Shown: positions 1-5,234 of the stretch, piece after piece
How the letters are laid out: every line of letters begins with the position of its first letter
Numbering within the stretch: the stretch's first letter is position 1
Position numbers and translations under genes: made by a program
NCBI GenBank assembly: GCA_025927515.1
Contig: JAICLG010000171.1
Span: 1-6,682 of the forward strand
DNA length: 6,682 nucleotides
DNA from: Hyphomicrobium sp.
GTDB lineage: Bacteria; Pseudomonadota; Alphaproteobacteria; Rhizobiales; Hyphomicrobiaceae
Direction of reading: 5' to 3'
Notes under the pieces: model-generated
Database searches by the model: none
Told to the model about the DNA's origin: nothing
The model's input: the letters and a program-made list of their open reading frames with translations, nothing else

Positions 1-1472
1 GCGCCTGTCGCGGTGAGGTTGCGCCACGTCTCGACGACGGCCTGCTTCGTGCCTTCCTCCGGATCGGCGGTGACGTAGCGGGGCGTCACATCACATGCAA
101 CGGCGATCGCTTTCTGCGTGCCGTGCACGCGCACGACGCCGGCATCGCCACCCGGACGGCCGACGGTGTCGCCCATCACCATGTGGTCGTACTGTTCCCA
201 GATCCAGCGGCGCGACGAGAGATGCGGGCCGCCCATCATGTCCTTTAGCGTACCGAGGATCGAATTCGGCCCAGCCTTTGGTCCAGGTACCCATTCGGGC
301 AAGATCTTCGCGGGCTTCTTCGGCTCGATGTAAGGCCGCTTGTACATTGGCGCCGAGTTCGCGAGCACCGGCACCGGAAGATCGGCTTCGATGTTGCCTT
401 TGTGCTTGATGATCATGCGCTGCGTATCGGTCGTGTGCCCGATGACGGCGAAGTCGAGCCCCCACTTTGTGAAGATCGCTTTCGCATCCTCCTCGCGCTC
501 GGGCTTCAGGATCATCAGCATGCGCTCCTGGCTTTCGGAGAGCATCATCTCGTAAGCCGTCATGCCGGTTTCGCGCTGGGGCACGAGATCGAGATTGAGT
601 TCGATGCCGACGCCGCCCTTGTCCGCCATCTCCGATGTTGAAGACGTAAGCCCAGCCGCGCCCATGTCCTGAATGGCGATGATCGAGTCCGTCGCCATGA
701 GTTCGAGACAGGCTTCGATCAGCAGCTTCTCGGTGAAGGGATCGCCGACTTGCACGGTCGGGCGCTTCTCGTCCGACTTCTCGTCGAACTCGGCCGACGC
801 CATCGTCGCGCCGTGGATGCCGTCGCGCCCCGTCTTCGAGCCGACGTAGACGACGGGCAGCCCGACGCCTTTCGCAGCCGAATAGAAAATCTTGTCCGTC
901 TTCGCGAGGCCGACGCACATCGCATTGACAAGGATATTGTTGTTGTAGCCTTCGTCGAAGTTTGTCTCGCCGCCGATCGTCGGCACGCCCGTGCAATTGC
1001 CGTAGTGCGCGATACCGGCGACGACGCCGCCGACGAGGTGGCGCGTCTTCGGATGGTCCGGCGCGCCGAAGCGCAACGCGTTCAGATTAGCGATGGGACG
1101 CGCGCCCATCGTGAAGACGTCGCGCATGATGCCGCCGACGCCGGTCGCCGCGCCCTGGAAGGGCTCGATGTAGGAGGGATGGTTATGGCTCTCCATCTTG
1201 AAGATGACCGCGTCGCCGTCGCCGAGATCGACGACACCCGCGTTTTCGCCTGGACCCTGGATGACTTTCGCACCGGAGGTCGGCAGTGTTTTCAGCCACA
1301 CACGCGAGGATTTGTACGAGCAGTGCTCGCTCCACATGACGGAGAAAATGCCGAGTTCGCAGATCGACGGCTCGCGGCCGAGGATTTCGAGAAGGCGCTG
1401 ATATTCGTCGGGCTTGAGGCCATGCTCGGCAACGATCTCGGGCGTGATTTTTCGCGTGGTCGTTTCGGTCAT
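1..1472 (-). CDS. purL: Phosphoribosylformylglycinamidine synthase, large subunit PurL (3' end outside window)
   Basis: PurL converts FGAR, ATP and PurQ-supplied ammonia to FGAM in step four of purine synthesis, in the cytoplasm with PurS and PurQ. The minus strand reads without a stop from ATG 1472-1470 to the left edge, giving 490 residues. Small-type PurL proteins are usually about 730-740 residues, so roughly the last third is missing. Visible landmarks are WSEHCSYKSS (residues 47-56, holding the conserved His50), GDGDAVIFKMESHNHPS (84-100, the active-site ESHNHP motif), the glycine-rich FQGAATGVGG that follows, and DMGAAGLTSS at 269-278. The start of the second AIRS-type half (YDHMVMGDTV) lies near residue 425. 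The start fits the family N terminus (MTETTTRKITPEIVAEHGL), although the Shine-Dalgarno is weak. The gene lies apart from purS and purQ, about 2 kb away on the same strand, and looks intact as far as it can be read. Confidence 0.97.
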   Translation of the reverse strand, partial: MTETTTRKITPEIVAEHGLKPDEYQRLLEILGREPSICELGIFSVMWSEHCSYKSSRVWLKTLPTSGAKVIQGPGENAGVVDLGDGDAVIFKMESHNHPSYIEPFQGAATGVGGIMRDVFTMGARPIANLNALRFGAPDHPKTRHLVGGVVAGIAHYGNCTGVPTIGGETNFDEGYNNNILVNAMCVGLAKTDKIFYSAAKGVGLPVVYVGSKTGRDGIHGATMASAEFDEKSDEKRPTVQVGDPFTEKLLIEACLELMATDSIIAIQDMGAAGLTSSTSEMADKGGVGIELNLDLVPQRETGMTAYEMMLSESQERMLMILKPEREEDAKAIFTKWGLDFAVIGHTTDTQRMIIKHKGNIEADLPVPVLANSAPMYKRPYIEPKKPAKILPEWVPGPKAGPNSILGTLKDMMGGPHLSSRRWIWEQYDHMVMGDTVGRPGGDAGVVRVHGTQKAIAVACDVTPRYVTADPEEGTKQAVVETWRNLTATG

Positions 1473-1504
1473 CAGGATCTCATCGGGCGCTCGGATTTCG
1501 TCCG

Positions 1505-1533
1505 CTTATATGGGCTTGGCTCGCGTTTGTCGC
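1505..1533 (-). promoter_or_regulatory. purL: Candidate sigma70-type promoter for purL
   Basis: On the minus strand a GCGACA box (1533-1528) is followed after 17 bases by TATAAG (1510-1505). These match four of six and five of six of the TTGACA/TATAAT consensus. Transcription would start near 1498, leaving a leader of about 25 bases before the purL ATG. A promoter here would make purL independent of the distant purC-purS-purQ genes. It is identified by eye only. Confidence 0.4.
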
Positions 1534-1583
1534 CCTTCCGGCCCCGAGGCCCCAACGGCCAAACGTCGCGAGTTTTTTTCTTT
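1520..1583 (+). terminator. Terminator-like hairpin reading rightward, upstream of purL
   Basis: On the plus strand CTCGCG (1520-1525) and TTTG (1526-1529) pair with CAAA (1560-1563) and CGCGAG (1567-1572), leaving a three-base bulge at 1564-1566. The loop holds a GGCC/GGCC mini-stem at 1540-1551. Seven T's (1573-1579), then C and three more T's follow directly. This is the shape of an intrinsic terminator for rightward transcription, but no plus-strand gene precedes it, so it could stop transcripts antisense to purL. It overlaps the -35 box of the candidate purL promoter. Confidence 0.35.
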
Positions 1584-1635
1584 AGCGCCGTAACACTCCT
1601 CTGGGGAGCTGGCCGCAAGCAGGCTTGCATGCCTT

Positions 1636-1738
1636 AAAGCCCCTCACCTGCCCTTCGGGCATCCTCTCCCGTTCCGGGAGAGGAAAGGGTTCCTTCTCCC
1701 TTGGGGAGAAGGTGGCCGAAGGCCGGATGAGGGGCTTT
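1636..1738. repeat. Composite palindromic intergenic repeat with four internal hairpins
   Basis: A perfect 11-bp outer inverted repeat, AAAGCCCCTCA (1636-1646) and TGAGGGGCTTT (1728-1738), encloses four smaller hairpins: GCCC/GGGC around TTC (1650-1660), CCTCTCCC/GGGAGAGG (1663-1683), CCTTCTCCC/GGGAGAAGG with a three-base loop (1692-1712), and GGCC/GGCC around GAA (1714-1724). The whole could fold as a cloverleaf on either strand. The right half, read as CCCCTCATCCGGCCTTCGG, matches from memory a very common intergenic repeat of Hyphomicrobiales genomes. It fills most of the 300-bp gap between the DUF305 gene and purL. It could end or stabilise the DUF305 transcript, but there is no T-run on the minus strand directly after it. 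No transposase is attached. Confidence 0.8.
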
Positions 1739-1772
1739 GTGCGAACGAGTCCGAGGATAAGAACCAGCGGAC

Positions 1773-2156
1773 TCACTTCTTTCCATGCTTCGCGAGCCAG
1801 GCATTCATTTCGGCGATCTCGGCCCGTTGCGCCTTGATGACGTCCTCTGCGAGCTTCCGGATCTCCGGGTCTTTTCCGTATTGCAACTCGATTTTGGCCA
1901 TGTCGATCGCGCCCTGATGATGCGGGATCATCCCTTTGACGAAATCGGCATCGGCGTCGCCCGTGAACCGGATTGTCATCGCCGCATGCATTTTGCGGCT
2001 CACGGCGTCGAATGCCTTGGACGTGTCCGCCGCCGCGCCCGCAGCGCCCATCGTCATGTGGCCGGTCGCCTGCATGTTCATATTCTTGGCGCTGGCGCTC
2101 GCCGCGGCGATGAGAGCGGCACCGGCGCAGAAGAGAAGCGGAGCGAGATTTTTCAC
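1773..2156 (-). CDS. Exported DUF305 family protein (CopM-like)
   Basis: The product has 127 residues. The start is GTG (2156-2154), preceded by an AAGGA Shine-Dalgarno about nine bases upstream, and it gives a typical signal peptide: MKN, a hydrophobic stretch at about residues 4-19, and a likely cut after ASA (21-23). The mature protein begins with a Met/His-rich segment (NMNMQATGHMTMG, 25-37). The DUF305 core follows, with DADFVKGMIPHHQGAIDMAK (69-88) holding the signature His79-His80, and a helical C terminus. DUF305 proteins are small periplasmic helical proteins; some, such as cyanobacterial CopM, bind copper. Methionine and histidine richness suggests metal binding here, but that is inference. 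No copper pump or regulator is adjacent. The gene lies between purQ and purL, in the same direction as purL, and diverges from the exported-protein gene at 2402. Confidence 0.9.
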   Translation of the reverse strand: MKNLAPLLFCAGAALIAAASASAKNMNMQATGHMTMGAAGAAADTSKAFDAVSRKMHAAMTIRFTGDADADFVKGMIPHHQGAIDMAKIELQYGKDPEIRKLAEDVIKAQRAEIAEMNAWLAKHGKK

Positions 2157-2401
2157 GGGATCAGTCCTTTGTGGCTCAAATCGTCAGACGTCGCCGTTCA
2201 CCCGCCCTGGGTGTGACGCAGTGGTCCTACCCGTTCGGGCTGTGACTGTTTCGCGCTGCACAATACGCATTTCCGTTTTGCAATGTTGGAGATTTTCGCC
2301 GCCCTGTCAGTAGCTTATCTACTTGCCTCAGCGCAGACGTCACGCCCAGACAATTGTGCGCGGGCTTGAACTCGGCGCTCTTGGACAGTGGAGATCCTGT
2401 C

Positions 2402-2791
2402 ATGACGACTTCCGCAAAACTCGCAAGTGTTGTGCTTCTTTCGGTCCTGGCGTTGCTGCCAGGGAAGGCACCGGCGGCGGCCGGCCAGGCGGCGACCTAT
2501 CATGTCGCGCCGCTCAAGGGCATCACCTTGACGGTCGGATCGAAGCGCGCCGTTGGCTACTACACGACTGCCGACCACGCCTGCCATCTGACTCTGATGT
2601 TGGCGGACCCGTATCAAGGGACGGAGAAAACGCTCTCGGAGCCCGTTCGGGTCAATCTGAGCGTGCGCGAGGGTACCTCCGCGAGCATCGATGCCCTTGA
2701 AGGTTCATTGGATTTTCGTTGTGCCGCGGGTGCGACCGCAATGACGATACAACCTGTCCAGCGTACAGCTTATAACGCAGTCGCGAAATAA
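2402..2791 (+). CDS. Small exported protein of unknown function with two cysteines
   Basis: The product has 129 residues. ATG 2402 is preferred because a GGAG box lies about eight bases upstream and a signal peptide begins directly: MTTSAK, a hydrophobic core at residues 7-19, and a likely cleavage after the Ala run near 25-27. A longer reading from 2354 would place non-hydrophobic sequence before the signal. The mature part, about 100 residues, looks beta-rich: VAPLKGITLTVGSKRAVGYY (35-54), then Cys61 in HACHLTLML and Cys107 in LDFRCAAG, a pair that could form a disulfide in the periplasm. I recognise the general type (short exported proteins of Hyphomicrobiales) but no named family or function. 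It is the only complete plus-strand gene here and stands alone, ending at a strong terminator. It diverges from the DUF305 gene across 245 bp in which I found no convincing promoter. Confidence 0.85.
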   Translation: MTTSAKLASVVLLSVLALLPGKAPAAAGQAATYHVAPLKGITLTVGSKRAVGYYTTADHACHLTLMLADPYQGTEKTLSEPVRVNLSVREGTSASIDALEGSLDFRCAAGATAMTIQPVQRTAYNAVAK

Positions 2792-2847
2792 CACGGCAGC
2801 AGGGTTGTTCGACGCGCTTCAGGTCCACGCTTGCAAGCAGTTCGAGC

Positions 2848-2880
2848 AGGAAGGGAGCTTGTGCTCCCTTCCTTTTTTTT
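2848..2880 (+). terminator. Strong intrinsic terminator of the exported-protein gene
   Basis: AGGAAGGGAGC (2848-2858) pairs perfectly over 11 bp with GCTCCCTTCCT (2863-2873) across the loop TTGT, and the stem runs into eight T's (2873-2880). It lies 57 bases after the stop of the 2402-2791 gene and would stop rightward transcription before it runs into the convergent gene at 2951-3202. There is no T-run on the minus strand, so it is one-directional. Confidence 0.92.
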
Positions 2881-2950
2881 CGGTCCTTCCAGACCTCTAC
2901 ACTGTAGATTGATGCAGCCGGCGACTTTGTGCCGTGACGCTTGCCGTCGG

Positions 2951-3202
2951 CTATCCGAACCGGACGGCCGTCGAAGCCGACGCGACGTTGCGAAAGACGA
3001 TCTTAGGCCGGAGGCGCGGCGCGGAAGCCATCGCGATCAGCTGCTTGGCCGACATTTCCCGCAGGCCCTTCGCGAGCCGGAGTTGCAATCTCTTGAGCCG
3101 CATGAGTCTCACCGCGTTGGGATTCGCCACGCGTTGCTCGCGTTCGATGAGTTGACGGATTTTTTCGGTTCGTTCGAGAAGGGTGACGAAGCGACGGGAC
3201 AT
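2951..3202 (-). CDS. Small coiled-coil protein, YdcH/DUF465-like
   Basis: The product has 83 residues. ATG 3202 is chosen because a near-perfect Shine-Dalgarno (GGAGGAAA, 3213-3206) precedes it; the longer open frame up to 3394 has no such support and its extra residues look non-coding. Residues 5-50 form a charged amphipathic helix with the pattern LLERTEKIRQLIEREQ, then ANPNAVRLMRLKRLQLRLA. This resembles the helix, N/P-containing turn, R..LK..L.L arrangement of DUF465 (YdcH) proteins, which are usually 50-75 residues. The basic C-terminal tail (51-83) is not part of that family. DUF465 proteins have no firm function. The gene follows purQ on the same strand but is separated by 259 bp with its own candidate promoter, and it converges on the 2402-2791 gene. 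The family assignment is tentative; the gene itself is well supported. Confidence 0.72.
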   Translation of the reverse strand: MSRRFVTLLERTEKIRQLIEREQRVANPNAVRLMRLKRLQLRLAKGLREMSAKQLIAMASAPRLRPKIVFRNVASASTAVRFG

Positions 3203-3205
3203 CAG

Positions 3206-3213
3206 TTTCCTCC
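3206..3213 (-). promoter_or_regulatory. Ribosome binding site deciding the start at 3202
   Basis: GGAGGAAA on the minus strand lies six bases (measured from GGAGG) before ATG 3202. It is the strongest Shine-Dalgarno in the window and is the reason the upstream in-frame extension to 3394 is not accepted. Confidence 0.8.
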
Positions 3214-3324
3214 AGTCGGAAGTTGGAGGCGTGTCCGGCGATTTGAATAGACAGCACCGGGCACACCCGATGCGGTCCGACATCGCAGCGCCATCATTGG
3301 CTCTGCCAGAGGGGCCCGGCCCCG

Positions 3325-3339
3325 CAATCATTACGTAAT
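3325..3339. promoter_or_regulatory. Palindrome-containing motif, copy 1 of 2
   Basis: Positions 3330-3339 are the perfect 10-bp palindrome ATTACGTAAT, overlapping the candidate -10 box of the gene at 2951-3202. The 15 bases CAATCATTACGTAAT match 12 of 15 positions of a segment upstream of purQ (4217-4231), in the same orientation. A shared operator is possible, but two copies are thin evidence. Confidence 0.25.
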
Positions 3340-3364
3340 TTAGGTACGCATATTCCTGTTGCAA
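3337..3364 (-). promoter_or_regulatory. Candidate promoter for the YdcH-like gene
   Basis: On the minus strand TTGCAA (3364-3359) is followed after 16 bases by TAAATT (3342-3337), each matching four of six consensus bases. The leader to ATG 3202 would be about 130 bases. The region is unusually AT-rich for this window, which supports a regulatory role. Positions were judged by eye. Confidence 0.3.
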
Positions 3365-3383
3365 GGGGCAGGTGCGCTGCCCC
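3365..3383 (-). terminator. Hairpin downstream of purQ, possible terminator
   Basis: GGGGCAG (3365-3371) and CTGCCCC (3377-3383) pair perfectly over 7 bp around a five-base loop, about 80 bases after the purQ stop and directly before the candidate promoter of the next gene. No T-run follows on the minus strand, so it is not a classical intrinsic terminator. It may act as an mRNA 3' end stabiliser or be incidental. Confidence 0.3.
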
Positions 3384-3461
3384 CGAAAGATCATAATTGC
3401 AAACTGCAGGTCATCGGCCTGGGCAGGCCCCGGCCTTCGCGGGCGAAGAGGTTATCGAAAA

Positions 3462-4166
3462 TCAGGCCGCCGCTTCGAGCGTCGAAAGCAGGATGCTCTC
3501 GAACACGCGCCGTCCGTCGGTGCCGCCGAGCGCCGCTTCATAAAGCCGTTCCGGATGAGGCATCATGCCGAGCACGCGGCCTGTTTCGTTGACGATGCCT
3601 GCGATGTTGCGCTGTGCACCGTTCGGACAGCAATCGGGCGACACGTGTCCCTCGGCGTCCGAATAGCGGAAGACAACGCGCCCGTCGCCTTCGAGCCGGT
3701 CAAGCGTCTCGGCATCGGCGAAGTAGTTGCCGTCGCCGTGCGCGATCGGAACCTTGATCACTTCGCCCTGGCGGTAGCACTTCGTAAAGAATGTCTGATC
3801 GTTCTCGACCTTCAGGAACGCGTCACGGCAAATGAAGTGCAGCGACGCGTTGCGCATCAGCGCGCCCGGTAGAAGGCCAGTTTCGCACAGGACCTGGAAG
3901 CCATTGCAGATGCCGATGACCGGTGTTCTGGCTTTCGCCTTGGCGACGACGTCCTTCATGATCGGCGAATGCGCAGCCATCGCTCCGCAGCGCAGATAAT
4001 CCCCGTACGAAAATCCACCCGGCAGGACGATGACGTCTGACGAGGGGACACTGGCATCGCCGTGCCAGACCATCTTCGGCGCGAACCCGGTAACACGCTC
4101 GATCGCGGTTTTGACGTCGCGATCGCAGTTCGATCCCGGAAAGACGATGACGGAAGCGCGGAGCAT
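3462..4166 (-). CDS. purQ: Phosphoribosylformylglycinamidine synthase, glutaminase subunit PurQ
   Basis: PurQ is the class I glutamine amidotransferase that hydrolyses glutamine and passes ammonia to PurL in the FGAM synthetase complex. The protein has 234 residues, slightly longer than the typical 220-230. It starts VIVFPGSNCDRD (residues 6-17) and carries PGGFSYGDYLRCGA (49-62). The nucleophile elbow GICNGFQVL (85-93) has catalytic Cys87, and the distal PHPER (203-207) supplies His204 and Glu206, so the triad is complete. ATG 4166 is supported by AAGG eight bases upstream (AAGGTCGTTTAG before ATG). Upstream lies a 305-bp repeat-filled gap separating it from the exported-protein gene, so it may be transcribed separately from purC-purS. 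Downstream it is followed by a non-purine gene rather than purL. Confidence 0.98.
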   Translation of the reverse strand: MLRASVIVFPGSNCDRDVKTAIERVTGFAPKMVWHGDASVPSSDVIVLPGGFSYGDYLRCGAMAAHSPIMKDVVAKAKARTPVIGICNGFQVLCETGLLPGALMRNASLHFICRDAFLKVENDQTFFTKCYRQGEVIKVPIAHGDGNYFADAETLDRLEGDGRVVFRYSDAEGHVSPDCCPNGAQRNIAGIVNETGRVLGMMPHPERLYEAALGGTDGRRVFESILLSTLEAAA

Positions 4167-4216
4167 CTAAACGACCTTACCAACGTGCCTGCGACGCAAC
4201 TTACACTGCATAACTA

Positions 4217-4231
4217 CGATTATCACGTAAT
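4217..4231. promoter_or_regulatory. Palindrome-related motif upstream of purQ, copy 2 of 2
   Basis: CGATTATCACGTAAT matches 12 of 15 positions of the segment at 3325-3339 and shares the core ACGTAAT. It lies about 50 bases before the purQ start. On the minus strand it contains GATAAT, which would serve as a good -10 box, but no matching -35 is visible at the right distance. It could be a purQ promoter element or operator. Confidence 0.2.
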
Positions 4232-4280
4232 GAGACTCGTCCCGGAAGTCCACTTGCCGCCCCGTCGCGGGCGCCTTCAA

Positions 4281-4452
4281 TTCCCCTTGCGAAGAGGGCT
4301 AGGCGGTGACTAACCAACTGAATCTTGTCTGCGGCCCCACCCGGCGCTCCGCCCACTTGCCCGCAAAGGGGGAGGGTAAATTGGCGAAAGCCGCGATCCA
4401 TTGCGTCAGCCTTTTCCCCTCCCCCTTGCGGGGAGGGGTTAGGGGTGAGGGT
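4281..4452. repeat. Cluster of GC-rich palindromic repeat units between purQ and the exported-protein gene
   Basis: Three related units occupy most of the 305-bp gap. A degenerate copy, CCCCTTGCGAAGAGGGCTAG, begins at 4283. An inverted partial copy, CCCGCAAAGGGGGAGGG, lies at about 4360-4376. The best copy (4412-4452) has a perfect 9-bp hairpin CCCCTCCCC/GGGGAGGGG (4416-4424 and 4430-4438, loop CTTGC) followed by TTAGGGGTGAGGG. Read on the minus strand, the last unit encodes the familiar false peptide LTPNPSPQGGGEK, which appears in over-annotated Hyphomicrobiales genomes. It is a non-coding repeat family that has inserted or decayed here. The rest of the gap (4167-4280) holds only the purQ leader and the motif at 4217. 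Confidence 0.75.
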
Positions 4453-4471
4453 GTAAGGAACTTGCACGACC

Positions 4472-4921
4472 TCAAGGCGTCGGCGCGAGCGGCGATCGTT
4501 CCCGCTTCCCGCGCTCGACCTCAGCCCGCGATGCATTCGTGAGCCGCGTGTCCTCCGCCTTCAGGGACGCGAGCAGCGCCGGGAATTGCGCTTTATCTCC
4601 GTAGCTGCAGGCCTTGCTTTGCGCGGTCCAAACGCCGGTCACCTGTTTCAAGAACTTGCGCAAGATAATTGCGGGATGTCCAGGCTCGCCTGGCGCGGTA
4701 AACGTAATCTCGACGCGCCACACGTCCGGAGCGGAAACAGCGACGACATCCCGGCCATCGCGTGCAGTTCGTTCGGCTCCGGGAAGCCAGGCTGCCCAGC
4801 TTCGGAGCGCCTCCAAGCCTTTGCTGCAATCGAGTTCGGGTTGAGCAGGAGCGGGCTCGGCAAACGTTGGGCAAGGTCCGAACGCGACCAGCGCCAACAT
4901 CATTCCGAGCCGCCTGATCAT
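4472..4921 (-). CDS. Small exported protein of unknown function, translationally coupled to purS
   Basis: The product has 149 residues. The chosen ATG (4921-4919) shares its A with the purS stop (TGATG), a classic coupling arrangement, and opens a signal peptide: MIRRLG, a hydrophobic core at residues 7-16, and a likely cut after TFA (19-21). The open frame extends upstream to 4981, but that part overlaps purS and would put charged sequence before the signal. The mature protein starts EPAPAQPELDC. Cys32 and Cys105 could form a periplasmic disulfide; the middle (VWRVEITFTAPGEPGHPAIILRKFL, 67-91 in two parts) looks beta-strand then helix. The C terminus (about 115-149) is charged and probably helical or disordered. 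I do not recognise a family. An exported product between purS and purQ has no obvious link to purine synthesis; it may simply use the pur promoter. Confidence 0.82.
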   Translation of the reverse strand: MIRRLGMMLALVAFGPCPTFAEPAPAQPELDCSKGLEALRSWAAWLPGAERTARDGRDVVAVSAPDVWRVEITFTAPGEPGHPAIILRKFLKQVTGVWTAQSKACSYGDKAQFPALLASLKAEDTRLTNASRAEVERGKRERSPLAPTP

Positions 4922-5163
4922 CAGGCCGCGATTTCGTAGCTGTAGTTCTCGATGACGGTGTTCGCGAGCAAGTCTTTGCACATCTGCTCGACGATGGAGC
5001 GCGCCTTGTCGGGGTCGCTCTCATCCAGATCGACCTCGATGTACTTGCCTTGCCGGACGTCGCCGACACCGGAAATCCCGAGGCCCTTGACGGCGCCTTC
5101 GATAGCTTTGCCCTGCGGATCGAGGACACCGTTCTTCAGCGTGATCTTGATGCGGGCTTTCAT
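4921..5163 (-). CDS. purS: Phosphoribosylformylglycinamidine synthase subunit PurS
   Basis: PurS is the small subunit that bridges PurQ and PurL in the FGAM synthetase complex and is needed for ammonia transfer. The protein has 80 residues, the normal size. It shows the family order: a first strand (KARIKITLKNGVLDPQGKAI, residues 2-21), the helix-strand segment GLGISGVGDVRQGKYIEVDL (27-46), then a C-terminal helix and strand ending NTVIENYSYEIAA. ATG 5163 gives the expected N terminus, although the Shine-Dalgarno is weak. It is 70 bp downstream of purC, in a gap occupied largely by an inverted repeat, and its stop overlaps the start of the next gene (TGATG). Confidence 0.96.
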   Translation of the reverse strand: MKARIKITLKNGVLDPQGKAIEGAVKGLGISGVGDVRQGKYIEVDLDESDPDKARSIVEQMCKDLLANTVIENYSYEIAA

Positions 5164-5182
5164 GCACGTTGCTCTAGGGATT

Positions 5183-5234
5183 AGGTCTTAGGGGTTAGGG
5201 GTTAAAAGGCACCAGTCCCTAACCCCTAACACCT
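5183..5234. repeat. 18-bp inverted repeat between purC and purS, touching the purC stop
   Basis: The arms AGGTCTTAGGGGTTAGGG (5183-5200) and CCCTAACCCCTAACACCT (5217-5234) are complementary at 17 of 18 positions around a 16-base loop. Each arm holds tandem TTAGGGG-like units. The right arm ends on the first base of the purC stop triplet (5234-5236), so the repeat begins exactly where coding ends. In the transcript it would form a stable hairpin 20 bases before purS. No T-run follows on the minus strand, so attenuation or mRNA stabilisation is more likely than full termination. Confidence 0.75.

Noticed and set aside
91..996. Long minus-strand open frame of 301 codons
   Set aside because: It lies out of frame within purL, whose translation matches the family throughout. 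The alternative protein is arginine-rich and shows no recognisable motif, as expected for a GC-rich shadow frame.
750..1637. Long plus-strand open frame of 295 codons
   Set aside because: It is antisense to purL with no ribosome site or domain, and its right end runs through the purL promoter and the terminator-like hairpin.
1582..1837. Short open frames crossing the palindrome upstream of purL on both strands
   Set aside because: Their sequence (for example RPSATFSPREKEPFPLPERE) is a translation of the repeat itself, a familiar false hypothetical protein in this group of bacteria.
3203..3394. 64-residue N-terminal extension of the YdcH-like protein
   Set aside because: The extension has no ribosome site, runs through the candidate promoter and palindrome, and the ATG at 3202 has an excellent Shine-Dalgarno.
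4201..4536. Minus-strand open frame containing LTPNPSPQGGGEK
   Set aside because: This peptide is the translated repeat at 4412-4452, and the frame overlaps the end of the exported-protein gene. It is not a gene.
5183..5234. TTAGGG units resembling telomere repeats
   Set aside because: There are only two to three imperfect units per arm, arranged as an inverted repeat in a bacterial operon gap. The likeness to telomere sequence is coincidental.
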